DNA of 64,000 nt from Taxillus chinensis (Eukaryota > Streptophyta > Magnoliopsida > Santalales > Loranthaceae). The stretch's first letter is position 1. Every line of letters starts with the position of its first letter. The notes beneath the pieces were generated by a model. It had not been told where the DNA came from. It saw nothing but the letters and a program-made list of their open reading frames with translations, and did no database searches. Location of the stretch: positions 3,071,989 through 3,135,988 of the forward strand of contig CM042085.1 in the NCBI GenBank assembly GCA_023512835.1, in the 5' to 3' direction. Position numbers and translations under genes: made by a program. Shown here piece by piece: positions 39,282 through 52,867 of this stretch.

Positions 39282-42200
39282 TTAAACCATGGAATCGCCC
39301 TTCCGAATACTGGATTTGCAAAGAGGACAGGTTGCCACTATCTGGAGCCACCTGCTGATGCAGCCGCTATGGAAATGGTGTTTGCAGGGAAGAGTGCAAA
39401 GCTGTACACCTTCTACGTACTGGGAAAGGCAGATGCAGCAATCCTGAAAAGTAAAAGTCCAGCAAAAAGAAAGAAAAATGATAAAAAGGCAACATCACAC
39501 AAAAAGTCAGCAACCCAGGGGCAAAAATGACAATTAGAAGTAAATAGGACCATCTTGAACGCAATAAGCATTAAAAAAATAAACAGGCAAAAAAGACCAA
39601 GACACTCACAGAATTGTCTGGATGAAGCACAAGTTCACCCGGACAGTTGCCCAAATGAACCGCTGCCTCAACAGATTGCTTCATATCATTATTGCCAACT
39701 TTCAACTGCTTAGCCTCACGAAATCTATATATAGGAAGAATCTTGATATCATCCTCGGATGCCCCCCTTTTAGTAGCAAGGGCATAAATAATTGCAACAA
39801 TGGGAATGAAAATAAAGATGATGAAGAAAACAGCACATGCCATCCCGAAGCAAAATATCATAAAGAAAACGTCGAACGCCAGAAACACCACTGCTAACCT
39901 GCATTTTGTTTGATGGAGCTCATTAGCAACTTGTACAATTATTACACGTCATCACATGCATTGATAAAACTATAGCAGTTAATTATTATTAAAAATAATA
40001 AATAGAAATAGAAAAACAAAATGCATAACAAATATTGTTATTAATTTCCCCTGTTGGATACTGAAACTATGAACTATGAAGCCACGCACAATAGAAAAAC
40101 ACAACCACCACCGGTGTCCCAGAAACAAAAAACTGTCAAAAGAATCAATTTAAGAACAGTAACATTATCATAACATGTCACAGCATGCCCAATTGAAAAT
40201 CAAGAATATTCTTGACCTAACGATGTTAACGTTTTGCAAAGTTATACATTTTTTTGGCATTTTTCTATATCCAGCCTCAGTTTTTCTCAATCAAGTTGTT
40301 CTGGCAAGGATACAGTGGACACACACACCTTGTAAACCATTTAAGATTTTCCGAATGCTACAATGCATAGAGGTCTTACCAGTAAAGATGAGGAGAATCT
40401 TGCATAAGGGCTTGACCACCCTTGACAATCCAATATAATCCAAGCATCCACCAGAAGGGTGAACTTATCACATTCAATGCCTCTAGTCTTTTCAAAAGCC
40501 TGGAAAATCAGAAGCAAGCGTTGTAAGAAAACATATAGCAACCTTTTATTACATTTTTTCAGAAACCTCTCTCAAAAAATATACTCCTGTGTTTTCAGAA
40601 ATGAAGAAAGATATTTAACAAGAAAACCTTTAGTTCAATCAGATGTGGATTTGCAAAGAGATCACCAGTTTTTTTTTAGTTTTTTTTTCTTATATTTTTT
40701 TAAAATTATTTATTGTTAGTCCTGTTAGTTGGTCCACAAAAAACTAAAACTCCCAAAATAAAATTAGCTAATGGAAATTATGAAAGTAAGATGGCAAACA
40801 AAGAAATTGAATTTAAATAAGCAAGAGAATATTGTGAACTCTATAAAGCTTAAAACATAAATAAAACTAGAAAAGAGAGGATGGGAAGTGGAGGAAGTCC
40901 AGAAGAATCATAAATGAAAATATTATATAAGGCTATCCAATAAATTCTTAAGCTTCACACTAGCGGCCAAGGTTGCCAGCAACTCACAGAAGACAATTAG
41001 GGCATAGGATCAGTAGCAGCAATCAAACATGAAAAATAGCCTCTAACTTTAAGAAATAAAGAAAAAAATCTACCACTACATTGCTGTTCTTACAAATTCG
41101 TGCCACTGAAAGTCACACTAAAATCCAAATAACTTGCTAATAAGAAAATAATTATCCATCACTAAAAGACCAAATTTGATGAACACAAAAGAAGATTTTT
41201 CATTACACACAGAATTTAGGAATCTGCTATGTATCCTTCTACATTTTCATGATGGGTTTGCAGGGGTATACAGAGTTTGGACTACAGCTGCGCCAGATCA
41301 TCTGCTTAAATGGTGTCAAATTTGAATGCTTAAATGTTGTACCGTTAATTACTTGTTATGTGCAGTTTTAAGCTTAAAGGAATCTAGGTTTTAGTTAGGC
41401 TTTCTTTTCAAATTTAAGCTTAGGTTTTATTTTTTCAAAGCCATAGCATCATGGCATTAATGAAAAAGTAATGAAAATTCCTGATTTTAGAGTACGTTTT
41501 GGCACTAGAGTAAACATTTTATTTGATTTTAAAAAAATCTTTATTTAAGGAAACAAATTGAAGTTGATAAATAACTCAAATGAAAGTAGATGTGGGTCCT
41601 GGGCGTCGTTAATGTGCGTGCAACTGAACCATTGTAAATTTGTAATGAATGATTGTATCAAGGTAAACAAAAATTATCGAATCATTATAAATTATAACCA
41701 CATGACATGAAACACAAATGAAGGCAAGGTGAAGTCTAATCCCGCTTCCTTCGCACTACAAAAATGGAAATTTTATCACAGTGGCAGATAACTACAAATT
41801 AGACAAACAAGCCATCAGATCAAAGCGGAAAATGTATAAATCTGCATAGGAGCACTATTTGGTAAATATAAGTTCACATAAATATCGATTTTAACTAACA
41901 CATAAGAAAACCCAGCGCGACTTAATAAATATAAGTTTAAATAACAATTAATTTTAACAAACCCATAAAAACACAAACAGATTATAAAAAAAACACATAA
42001 ACAAGGATTGACAATGCACCAACCATAAAGTATCATAGAAAACAGAGGCTTGGAGAAAAATTAACCGAAGTTAATCATAACCAAAGCTACCTGAGGCGTC
42101 TCCGAGGCCATGAAGGCCCAATCCTGTGCGAGAAGTAGGCAAAGCACACATGCAGTAGGCACTGCAAAGCGTACCCAGAAATCCAAACCCTCAGGGGCGT

Positions 42201-42398
42201 GGAGGGTCGGTCATGGATCGTGAAAATGAGCACCGCAGCCGAGACGATAGCGAATGTCAGGTTCCAAAACGCGTCGAGAGCCACAAAAGGCATGGGGGCG
42301 TCACCCCGACCGCCGTCATCGGCGGCGCTGCGCCGTGTTGACGCCATCAACTGCGCCGCCGCCGGAGGCCGTTGTTGTGACCGCTGAGGAGATTTCAA
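39282..42398 (-). CDS. Membrane-anchored RING-H2 E3 ubiquitin ligase
   Basis: Four exons: 42398-42091, 40499-40380, 39898-39610, 39443-39282 (stop TAA). All introns are GT-AG and phases agree, giving 292 residues. The N-terminus is polar, then hydrophobic segments follow: [52 protein letters not shown] and a long one in exon 3 ([19 protein letters not shown] onward). The last exon is the RING-H2 domain: C-x2-C, then [11 protein letters not shown], then CPLC, that is a C3H2C3 ligand set with every position present. The layout matches the Arabidopsis At1g12760/At1g63170 group of transmembrane RING ligases (from memory), but is shorter than those. Such proteins use an E2 to ubiquitinate targets at a membrane; the substrate is unknown. 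Translation is expected from the ATG at 42398. Confidence 0.93.
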
Positions 42399-42684
42399 CC
42401 GCCGACCAACCGTTTCACTAATTCCATATTGATGGGTCAGGTCTGAACTCTGAAGAGAGAGGGGGGTGGGGTTTTAGGGTTTCTGAAATGGAGTTGAGAC
42501 TTGAGAGACTGGAGAGTTTGGTGAAAAGCAGGTGAAGAGTTGATCTTGTGCAGTGACAGGTGGCCCAGTACCAGATAAATTTATTGAATCACCTTTAAGG
42601 CCGCGTTTGGCTAACGAAGTGAGCTTTTGGCCACGGGACGCAAAATGGAACTTACTTTGCTTTCTTTTATCATGTGAAATGGGA

Positions 42685-42715
<31 letters not shown>

Positions 42716-43096
42716 TACACACACCCACACCCAAATAGTACTAGATAGGGGAAAAAGATTGAAAATCAAAATTAAGATTGAAACAAACATGCACTAACCA
42801 CTTGAGAGATTACATGCATATTGATATTTAATTACACCCCTCATGGCGGTTAATAGCCAACTTATCGAGTTACTGTGAGTTTTGCCGTTCACAGTATTGA
42901 TTTTTTTTTATCCGCAAATTTTATTTTTTGGGGAGTAAAATGGTAAATAACTATGATCAATTGAGCAAACAACAACGCAGGATCATCCAAGCAACCCAGT
43001 AGCAGAGATCAGAAACTTCCGGAATGTCTCTTGGCTTGGTCCAACTAAAATGTAGTCCTCAGATTTGCAAATGCTTAAATTGTTGATAGAATCGGT
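42399..43096. other. RING 5' flank and arabinofuranosidase 3' flank
   Basis: Both neighbours are on the minus strand, so this 0.7 kb holds the promoter and leader of the RING gene and the 3' UTR of the arabinofuranosidase gene. A TA/CA compound microsatellite lies at 42684-42732. No control element can be assigned with confidence. Confidence 0.6.
42684..42732. repeat. Compound (TA)n(CA)n microsatellite
   Basis: Six TA units, then about a dozen CA units with two small interruptions. It is in the 5' flank of the RING gene. Confidence 0.9.
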
Positions 43097-46000
43097 TTAT
43101 GGTTGTCTTAACAAATCAAACGAAGTGACAGAATGGGGAAGAAGGGTGACATCCATGTCCTTCCCTGCATTAGCAAGTAGACTTTGCACAGGCACCACCT
43201 GGGTAACATGAAACACAATATCACAATCAAGGAAAGAACAAAATTTTTAGAAGAAACTGTTTTTCCCATGAAACTAATTCGTAGAAAGAAAAGAAAAAAA
43301 CAGTAGAGAAAATAAAAAGCCTTTCATCATTTGCAGTTGAATTCATTGTTTTGTATCAAATCAAGCACCAGAAAGTCATCCCAGTGTTGTCTCACATGCC
43401 TTCTTTGGCTCTTTAAAGGAATTCTCATCCATCACATTTGCAGATGTGAGAACAGTTTTGGTAGACCCTTTTTTTTGTATGGAGTTGGGGTCCAATCCAT
43501 CCAAAGCAATGCTGATATTCAGTGCATCGTTCCCAAAGTTCACGATCTGCCAAAAAGTAATTGCCCAAAGTTGTCAGATCATCACAAAACCCAGATAGAA
43601 CCATTTTGGTAGACACCAGGCATCATTGCTAGCAACCTCAAATGATTTCGAGCTACTTTTAATACCACTTTGTAGCCAGGTCCCCTAATCTATCCATTGC
43701 TCAAAATGGGTAATGCACAGTGTTTGGCATGGTAGAGTCAGCGAATAAACATACCTTTATGTTGATGTAATTACTCTTGTCAGCTGGATTCTGCTTAGCA
43801 ATCGCAGAAGCAACAACAGAACTCGAAGAACTCGAGTTGAGTACAGTTTTGAGAAGAGTAGCTCCACTTGATACTGAGAAAATTTGTTGCAACCAGTAGC
43901 TAGGAGTTCCATAGGATTGCCAGGAATTGAAGACAATTGCATCTGGGATCCACCTTTACAAAGCAAAATTTTTAAATGTCCTATCAAGCACGTTAAAAAA
44001 ATCAGAAAATAGTAAGAAAGTCATGCAGGAGGAGAACAAAGGAAAATTTACCGCCTATCGTTTGAATTCAAAAAAAGGGGTGCATAGCAGGCCATTCCAA
44101 CTATATCACTTCATTGGAGAAAAGAGACCAGGGAAAAAAAAAGGAAAATTAATTTCTTGATTTAAGTTGTGCAAGTCAACCTCTTGCATATGCATTGCAC
44201 AACATTAGTTCTTGAAAACTGTCACCTATTTCTTTCCAGCCCAATGAGGAAAGCAGCTTCAGCCAAAGCTGCTAGCAGACTTCCTGTCCCAGCATCTTTT
44301 CCAGTCACTGCATACTCACTTACGAAGGCCTGAAAGTATTCCATGGATGGGAATATCAAAACTCAAAAAGAGTCATCCATAAAACATGTATGAAGTAGTA
44401 GCAAAAATTACCCACCTTCGGACCCTTCCGTGATGTCAGGTCAAATTTTGTGCTCTTAGAAAACATGTCATTGGCACCAGTATAGATCTAAGCCAGAACA
44501 GAAGCATGAGAAAAAGTCATGCCTGTGGCTCTACGTAATTGATATAGGGCATGAGAATGATGAGGCTTGCAAAACAAATGATAGAAGTGCTGATAATTGA
44601 ATATTCTTACGTGGACATCATACATATCAGCAGGGTGATCCAATGCTTCAGTAGACCCATCACAGTTTGTAATTATTTTAATGTCTGAATAGACACTTTT
44701 AATACCATTATAAAAGTGGAGGTAATTTCCTTGTCAAAAAACAAATCAAAGTCAGTCCCACATTCCGTATCAATTTCTTACTAAATCAATTTCAAACAAA
44801 CTATTGCACTCGTGACTTCAGCATGAATGAGGCATTAATTTAGTTGGGTCTTGAATAATCCTTTGGGGTTCCAAGTTTTTTAAGCATGTTCATGGAGGCT
44901 TTTTTGCACATGCCCCAGATTAGATACTTGATAATATGAATACCTTTGTAATTATTTTTTCCACAATCTTCATTCCCAATTGCGACATATCTCAAGTCAA
45001 AAGGTTCTCGATGCCCCATTGCGGCTCTCACTGAACCCCATGTAGAATCAGCATCACCTCTTGCAAACTCAATGCTATCAAGGGCTTCCTGCAATCAACA
45101 GCAAACACGATGACAGAAACATCACCTCTCTGGCAAACTCAATACTGAAGCAATTATTAAACTTAACGAAAAGAGCAAATATACATACTTGAACAAAAGA
45201 CAAGATGATGGAGGTATTAACTTCATCTTGATGGCTGATCCCTGGTTATCAGTCACAATATATATGGAAGAATGAGCACATAAATTCCACAAGGAAGCAA
45301 AAAAGAAACCGTAGGGAGAATATGCATTGGGGTTGTACCATTGTTGATTACCCACACTGGCAAAGAGCCAAGGTCCTCAGCCAGCTACAAAAATATCAAT
45401 AATTTCTTTTAATTTCACAATAACTTCCCACAATGACTGCAAATAGTTAATAACCGAGCTAGCTACCAGAAGAGACTCAAAATAACCAAGTCCATCATCA
45501 GTCCAGTACTTCCATACGTCACCAAAGTGGCCAGATCTCTCCTCCCAGGGTCCAATGGTTTCTTTCCAGCGAAACGCATTTCTCAGCCATTCCCCTTCAA
45601 CAAAGCAGCCTCCTAATACAATTCAAACGGCAAAAGACTAATCTACATTAGACACTAGTTAAACTCTGTTCACTTATTAATTATGGTCTCAACAAAAAAG
45701 TATCGACTTGTTGAACCTCATAAATGAAACCCCTGCAGAATTTTAGAGCTGTGACTACCTGGTAATCGGATAAATCGAGGTTTCAAGTCCGCAACCATTC
45801 CAAAAAGATCCTTTCGGAAACCATGCCCCTATGCAAAACAGGAAGTGTTCCAAAATACTAAAATGAACAAAAAGCCTTCTGACAGACAGTAGGTTCAATT
45901 CCTAGTAGTTATTTTATGGAGAGAAATATACCTTATAAGTGTCAGTGGGCATTAATGACACCTGATCAAACCATATAACCCCTCTTCTGGTTGTGGTCAG

Positions 46001-47388
46001 CTGAAGTCTAGAATTAGTATTGGTTCCTTTGGCTTCCAACTGGACCTCAAACTTTGTCCAATTTGAAACATCTGATGGACCAGCTCTGCAACAACAAGAA
46101 CAAAACAAACGATCAGATATGCAGGAACAGTAACAAATATTTAAAAGTTTTATTATTATTATTTGAATCATTTGATCATAGAAAAAATTATGAACTGCAC
46201 AAAAATCCAATCATGTGCTCACGTGATCTTAGCAGCAGCCAGGTTTTGTTGTCCATCTAAACTTGTCAATGACACGGTCAAGTCAACAGCCCCCGAGGAG
46301 CGAACGTGCATAACCATTTTATATGTCTTCCCTTGTTCAATGTTCTGCATGAAAAAACAGCCCGTGATAAGAAGAAAAAGTAAATAAATAATTAAGGCAA
46401 CAAAAGTCTATAATAATTTTTAAAAAACAAATTTTATTCGGTGGCCGGTGGTCCTTCCGCGCAGATGTACATCGTACCTATCAAAAACCGACAACTCAAG
46501 GAAACCGATGTCTAAACGATGTAAACTCGAACACTAACAAAAACTAACCGGTATATACCATAAATTTCATACCATGCCCCAAAAGCCTGGGTTATAAATT
46601 CCAACTCCCCCAGCAGGACACGTATTGTTGTGAGCATCGCTGCTGTCACATAGCACCTCCATTTTAAGTGCAATTTTGTTGCGTTTAAAACATGACGAAT
46701 CATCGGTGTAGACGTGCAGATATGATTCAGTCCCGATTGTATCCCAAGGGTTAATGTTTGATGGAGTTGCAAGGCCACCGGCTTCAAAACCTGCAACTAA
46801 ACTTCATAAGACCCAGTATATGCAGTATGAAATCTAAATCGAAACCACTGTTTTAAATTGACCCAATGTGTTACGTTTCAATCATCTGAAAAAGTGAATC
46901 AAATTACTAATAACAGTTTCCTTACCCATAAAATAATTATTATCAGCGAAATTAAGAATAAAATGTGAAAATCTTGGGGCGGTGGTATACAAAAAAATGA
47001 CCTCTGTTGCTTACAAGTTCTCCCCACAGCCCACCAGCTCCTGCATGGTTGATTTCCTGAAAAAGTAAATAAATAAATAAAAAACTCGTACTTCAAGCTA
47101 TTTATCATACAACGTGCATTGTGAATTGGGTATTTGGGGCTCGTACGTATCATAATTAATCATACGGAGGAGAACACAAATTAACCAAGGACGGGACGAG
47201 AAGAAGAAAACAAGAACCTCAAAGAACACCCCAAACAGGGTATCGGGAATGGGGCGGCCCGCAGCTTTGGAGGCGTCCACAAGCAGCTTCGACGCGGCGT
47301 TGGTGGCCGCCGCTGCAGCGGCTGGGGCTACCAGGCATTGATGCAGAGAACACAAGATAAGAAAACAGAGGGTTCTCAAAGCACCCAT
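43097..47388 (-). CDS. ASD1: Alpha-L-arabinofuranosidase, GH51 (ASD1-like)
   Basis: Seventeen exons on the minus strand: 47388-47218, 47056-47002, 46790-46573, 46344-46223, 46085-45932, 45828-45759, 45612-45467, 45384-45339, 45241-45189, 45088-44944, 44729-44611, 44487-44416, 44329-44226, 44108-44052, 43953-43755, 43546-43400, 43198-43097. The joined frame gives 659 residues, near the size of Arabidopsis ASD1 (about 678). An N-terminal hydrophobic signal peptide (LCFLILCSLHQCLVA) indicates secretion to the cell wall. Next comes IPDTLFGVFFEEINHAGAGG. The GH51 acid/base glutamate is in AIGNEDCG (about E385) and the nucleophile in AFVSEYAV (about E462). A C-terminal beta domain ends VTSFDLLRQP. 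The enzyme releases terminal arabinose from arabinoxylan or pectic arabinan. The last intron appears to be GC-AG. The gene name is by family resemblance to ASD1; a paralogue such as ASD2 cannot be ruled out. Confidence 0.95.
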
Positions 47389-48500
47389 TGTTCTGGCATA
47401 AAAAAAAAAACGAAAAAAGACAAAAAGAAAGAAAGAAACAACTGAATCTGCTTAATCTATATGGGAAAAACAAAACAAAGTTAAGGTAGTTGATTGAAGG
47501 TCGGAAACACGAATGGCACACAAATGGAAAGCGCGGAGAAGGAGGGAGGGAGGGAGGGAGAATAAAAACACGTGAAAACGCAAGTACGACGAAGGTGCGA
47601 AGACTTGCGTCACGGGAGGGAGTTAGAGAGAGCCGACGGTGGGGTTGCGCAGTGGTTGTTGGCTCTGGAGTCTCTGGACGTGGTTTGCAAGCAGACAATA
47701 ACGAGTTTTAAATGAATGAATGATAGCCGTACGGGTCGGCCCTGGGACAGTCTTGTGAGTGTAGGCTGGCGGGTTGCATGCCATCTTGCTCTCAGTCACT
47801 CGTTCAACACTCGGGAGTTGTTTTGGTGGGGACCACTTGCCGACGTTGTGGGCTCAAACAGTCCCCACGTGATCGGTGATCCATTTCCATCACGGCCTCA
47901 ATAGTGTGCGCTGAGACGGAGTGGCGGATTGCAAAAAATGCAAGTTGCCAACCCAAACCGGGCAAACCTTATCTCGATGTTTGACATTTGAGAAGGGAAG
48001 CGTATGATGGACATTTTCTGGATGTTAAAGGGAAATTTAATGTGTGCTCTTTTCTGTCGGATAGAGAATTTAATGATAGGAGCACCAATATCACTTTTGT
48101 GCGGATAGTATTTAATTTAAAAGTATATATGATGAAAATTTATTTAAATTTATAATTCTTAAAAATAATTCGTATTTTAAAAAATAAAATACGATAGCAC
48201 AAACAAAACCTTTAATTTTTAATATTCATCTCATTAAAATTTATTTTAAAATAAATTCCTACATTAAATATTCATATACTTCATATGAGTAACTTTTTAT
48301 AGTAACCTGTTTTTCTTGAATTTGACGAATAAATAAATAAATAACATACAAAAAATTATGTGCATTTGTGCAGAAATCAAAATCAAATCACTATTAAATT
48401 TTACCAACATTAAAAGCAATCTATGAATATTTAATCTAACCAATACTTTTTGAAACAAATGTTAGTAGAATACCGAAATATCAAAAATAACACAGTACTA

Positions 48501-48546
<46 letters not shown>

Positions 48547-51055
48547 ACATTTCAAAGTCACAAATTCGTGCTTAAAAACTAAAAATATAAAATTATACTC
48601 CAAAATCAATTAGGTAATTTAGCTTACTTTCTTAATCATTGGGTTCTATTTTAATGATTATTAGTTTACTTCTGTTCATAAAAGAAATAAAATATACATG
48701 TAAAAGTTCAGTTTTATATTTTATTTTATTGAACAAAATTACTCACAATCTGCATATTTTAATGATTTGTTAAAAATATAATGTTATACTTGGATGAATG
48801 ATAACGATAAATCTAACACAAAATATATCTCAACAGAAAACAAGACAAATAAAAATAACATAAAGATTTTCAAAAAAAAAAAACTCAAATATGATAAATT
48901 ACAGACAAAAGAGAAAAAACTTTACTATAATTGTGAGTAATATGGAGTACAAAGATGAAGCATATGATAATTTTTAAAATCTTATTAACCCTAAAAAAAC
49001 ATATATTTATAGTGTATTACATGTTTTTGTAAAATAAATCAAATCAATTGAATCAAAATAAACATGAAAATGTCATATGAAAATTTAAGTCACTTTTCAA
49101 CAAATATACACTTTGACACAAATCTCCAACAATCTCCAACAATTAATAGCAAAAGATATCCTTCACCTATGCAATAAAACACCAAAGGATCATTACCAAA
49201 TGTTAACTAGGTTCAAGTAATATTCAAACTTTGTTAGTTAGAGTGGCTTTGTCATCATGTCAATAGAATTATGAAGGGTGCTAAATGATAACAAACATTA
49301 ATTTGTTTTGTTATCTAAATACATGAAAATTTTAGCATAATAAAAGAAAGAAACTAATAATAAAAAACATCAAATTGTCATCAATGCACATGTAGTGTAT
49401 AACAAAAGAATTTTACAATAACATTCAACATAAAATCAATTTCACATGCAAGAGCTTACACCACCATCTTAGACTTGCTAGTCATATTAATTTGTTGATT
49501 CAATCACCTTTTGCTCTACCTAGATTTATAAAATATCCTACCCACCATGGATACTTTACCTTGGTTGAAATTTCCAAACATTTCATACCCTTACTAGGAC
49601 TAACACATTTAAACTATACACAATTGCATACCTTTTTGGGATTTAGATCTTATAAACCAAACCCCAACTTCTAATCCTATCCGAAACGAATGAAAGCCTA
49701 CCAAAATGTTCATCATCATAGAATAATCCCACATAGCTAAGTATTTCAAGTTACAAAAGCATAACTTCACCTAAAGGTCACAAAAGCTATAACTCATCCA
49801 AAAGTTAAAGGCATATTTAATACACTGAAAAGTAAATGAAAAGAATCAGATTGTATTTCTTTTGTGTGTTTAGTACAAAAATAGAAAAAGAAATTAAATT
49901 TTCGTGGGAACCTAATACGCCATATAGGAAAAAATTGATTCCACTCACCTCTTGATTTACTAAGGTTTCCTTGCATAAAAATTTTTCTTTTTCTTTTTAT
50001 ATTATTACTTATTTATTTATTCTCTCTCTCTCCACTCTCCCCCCCCCCTTGCCATTGCAACCCCACTCTCTTGCATACCTCTCCCCCAACATAACCCCTC
50101 TCTGACGCGCGCCTCTCCCATTCCTGACGAACCCCTCTCCTCCATGCTCGACGCCCCCCTCTACGTGCGACCTCCCCCCTCAATCCGCCACCGCTGGCCA
50201 ACCCATTTGCCTGCTGCAATGCAAAAGAGATCGTAAAAGAGAAAAAATATTTTTTTAATACATTTTGATTGAGGATATTTTGGTAATTACATGAACACAT
50301 TACCTTACTTATTTTTGCATATCAAACGTAAAAAAGGTAATAAAAAAAATCATTATGTTTCATGTGTTAATTTTATTCTTTTAATGATCATATTCTCCTT
50401 ATTTTCATTTTCGCGTACCAAACTTTTATTTTTTCTCGTACGCATTATTGAACTTTTATTTTTAATACTCAAAGGCTATCCATCTTTAAGGATAATTTAT
50501 TAGCAGTTATTAATCTTTTTTTTTTCATCGGTCTCATTTAACTTTCATTTTTGATCATCCAATATTATCACCATTAAAACTAACATTGAAATCTATCAAT
50601 TTGTTGATCTAACATTAAAAAATAAATAAAAATTGTTTGTTGATGTTTTATCCTATATAGCATTTTATTATTGTTTTTCCGTTAAATAAGTCTTTTTTAT
50701 CATTCATTCATTTTTTACTAGCATAATAAAATCCAAAACAAATGTCTATCCTCATATTATTTAATACTTATATAATAAAAATATTATCATATATAAATAA
50801 TTATTATATGTATTTTGATTTTGCAATAATTTGTACATAATATCTAGATTATTTAAATTTATTATTTTCTTAGCATTTTTGAAATCTTTAAAAAAATATA
50901 ATATACTTTCATAATAAATAATATGCATATTTAAAAATTATTATTTATCTTAATATCGGCATTATTATATAAATATTAAATAATCTATTTTATATTGGAT
51001 ATATATATACACACACATAATTACATAAAAATTGGAAAAGGTATTTCAATTCAAT
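47389..51055. other. Upstream region of arabinofuranosidase and AT-rich spacer
   Basis: The first few hundred bases form the leader and promoter of the arabinofuranosidase gene, with short GC-rich and GAGG-repeat patches. After about 48.0 kb the DNA is AT-rich, with an AT microsatellite at 48504-48544. A pyrimidine-rich C-island occurs at 50025-50215 (CTCTCCCCCCCCCTTGCC type). No gene is supported. Confidence 0.6.
48504..48544. repeat. (AT)n microsatellite
   Basis: About 20 AT units in the spacer. Confidence 0.95.
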
Positions 51056-51058
51056 GCT

Positions 51059-51670
51059 AAGAGCATCTCCAACCATTCGAGCTAAATTTAATCATCTAAA
51101 ACCAAATTTAGCTTAATACAGTAATTTTAAAAATTATCCTCTCCAACGTGCGTCATTTATTTTTTTAAGACTTAATTTTATTTTCCAATTTCGCCCTTGA
51201 ACCATCTTCTCCCCTTCGTGTAAGGTTTAGTCCTCTTCTGGCAAGGTAGACCATTCGTGACAATCTCAATCGGTTAGGGTTTTGCGTTAGACGAGACGAC
51301 AATACCATTTGGGGTTTTGCATTTTGCTGTGCAGTGGAGCTGACGGCGAGAAAGGAAGACGGACGGACTGGATACCCTGCTTCACGCTACAGACTGCACA
51401 ATCTCTTTGGTGAAGCTTCATCTCCAACAGGGTAGCACGCCCGAGAGTGGAGGTAGTGGTCAAAGCACCAGAGTAGCACGTCTGTTCAATCCCTCCTTGT
51501 CGTCATCTCTCTTCTCTGGCAGGAATCAGGAGAGGACATGAATAATTGTGATAATAACACAAATGGAGATTTTTCATCATCTTCGTCCGATGAAGATGAA
51601 AGAAGTTTTATGATCGTGCACACGGCAATCAAGTATCAGAGAAGGGTGTTTGTGGGGTTTCGATGTAGTT
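51059..51670 (+). mobile_element. Possible PIF/Harbinger-type remnant
   Basis: The segment begins with GAGCATCTCCAACCATTCGA, a terminal motif seen in many plant class II elements. A short frame from 51539 encodes MNNCDNNTNGD, then a run of serines, DEDE and further residues, and stops at about 51671. Acidic and Ser-rich starts of this kind occur in Harbinger-type proteins. The opposite terminal repeat and any transposase core were not found, so this is a tentative call. Confidence 0.3.
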
Positions 51671-52195
51671 GAAGGTTTAATTCATGTACGTAACATTCTG
51701 TTTTTTATTCTAAATTATCAATATATATACACACACACAAATAATGAAAATTAATTTACAAAAATTGTTTTAGCCGAATGATAAAAGAATAATCTATTTT
51801 TAAATGAGGTCGCAACATTAAACTTTAAAGAAGCAAATGCTATAAAGAAATAAATTTTATTTTATTTTGTTAATACTAGGTAAAAAAAAGTACCACTAAT
51901 GAGTTATCTTAACATTTACCTAGGACATGTTTGCTATGAGTTTTGATTTATATATTATATTTTCTGAATTCATGTTGAACTTTAATTAAAAAATAATGTG
52001 TTTGATATGAGAGATAATATGTTTTAAAAGAATGTATATTTTTAAAATTTGAGTTTTATTTTTTAAAAGTAATATTTGAAATAAAATAAAATAATTATCT
52101 GACTCTTCCAATATAATTAAATTTATATTTAAAACATAAAATAGTAAAAATAGTTTTTTAAAATAATTACGAGCACAAATTAAATTATTATGCAT

Positions 52196-52867
52196 AAAAT
52201 TATGATCGTTTTATTAGAAATTACAACCTTTGTCACTGCTCGAGGCTTGAGTCTGCATATGGCCCTAATTTCTGCTCGAGATTGAAACTCGAGCGATGAG
52301 CCCAATTCCCATGCACGCACCAATTACCATCCCTGTTCGATTCAGATTTCAACACCAATTACCACCCCTGTGATTGTCTGCGACCCCTCGCCTTTCGATC
52401 TCTGTAATTCGATTTGTTTCGAATTCAATCCTATATCTCTAAGCAGGGTTCTTTCTCCTTCGTATTTCAATCTCTTCGAAGAAACACACCTTAAGGCGCC
52501 TGCTTTCTGGCTTGTCACTGATCTTAGGGTTTTTTTTGTTACTCATCCCCTGTTTGAATATCTATTATGCATACACGGTTGTTTTCTCATTCTAGGAATA
52601 TTATATTTGTTGCCCATTTCATAAGTTTTGACTACACATTCTGGGTCAACTTGGATGTTGCAAAGCGTTAAATGTTGGATCTATTATCTTCTGCTGTTTA
52701 ATTCGTTTCATCCCATTTTGTCTGCAGTGAGGTTGTCGTGGAGATGTGGTCATTGTCACTGACGGTATAGAAAAAAACACAGAGATCAGAGGTGGTAGAT
52801 GGGGACTTCTGTTTGAAAAAACTAAACAAAACAAAACTGCGAGTTCTGTTTTTTCAGGCTGTTTTTA
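52196..52867 (+). promoter_or_regulatory. Promoter and 5' leader of SUVH gene
   Basis: A T-rich stretch followed by CAG at 52855-52857 (TTTTTTCAG then GCTG) is a good 3' splice site 10 nt upstream of the SUVH ATG. This suggests a 5' UTR intron with the first non-coding exon around 52.2-52.5 kb. The donor was not fixed. Arabidopsis SUVH1-class genes also have intronless coding regions and leader introns, as far as I recall. Confidence 0.45.
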
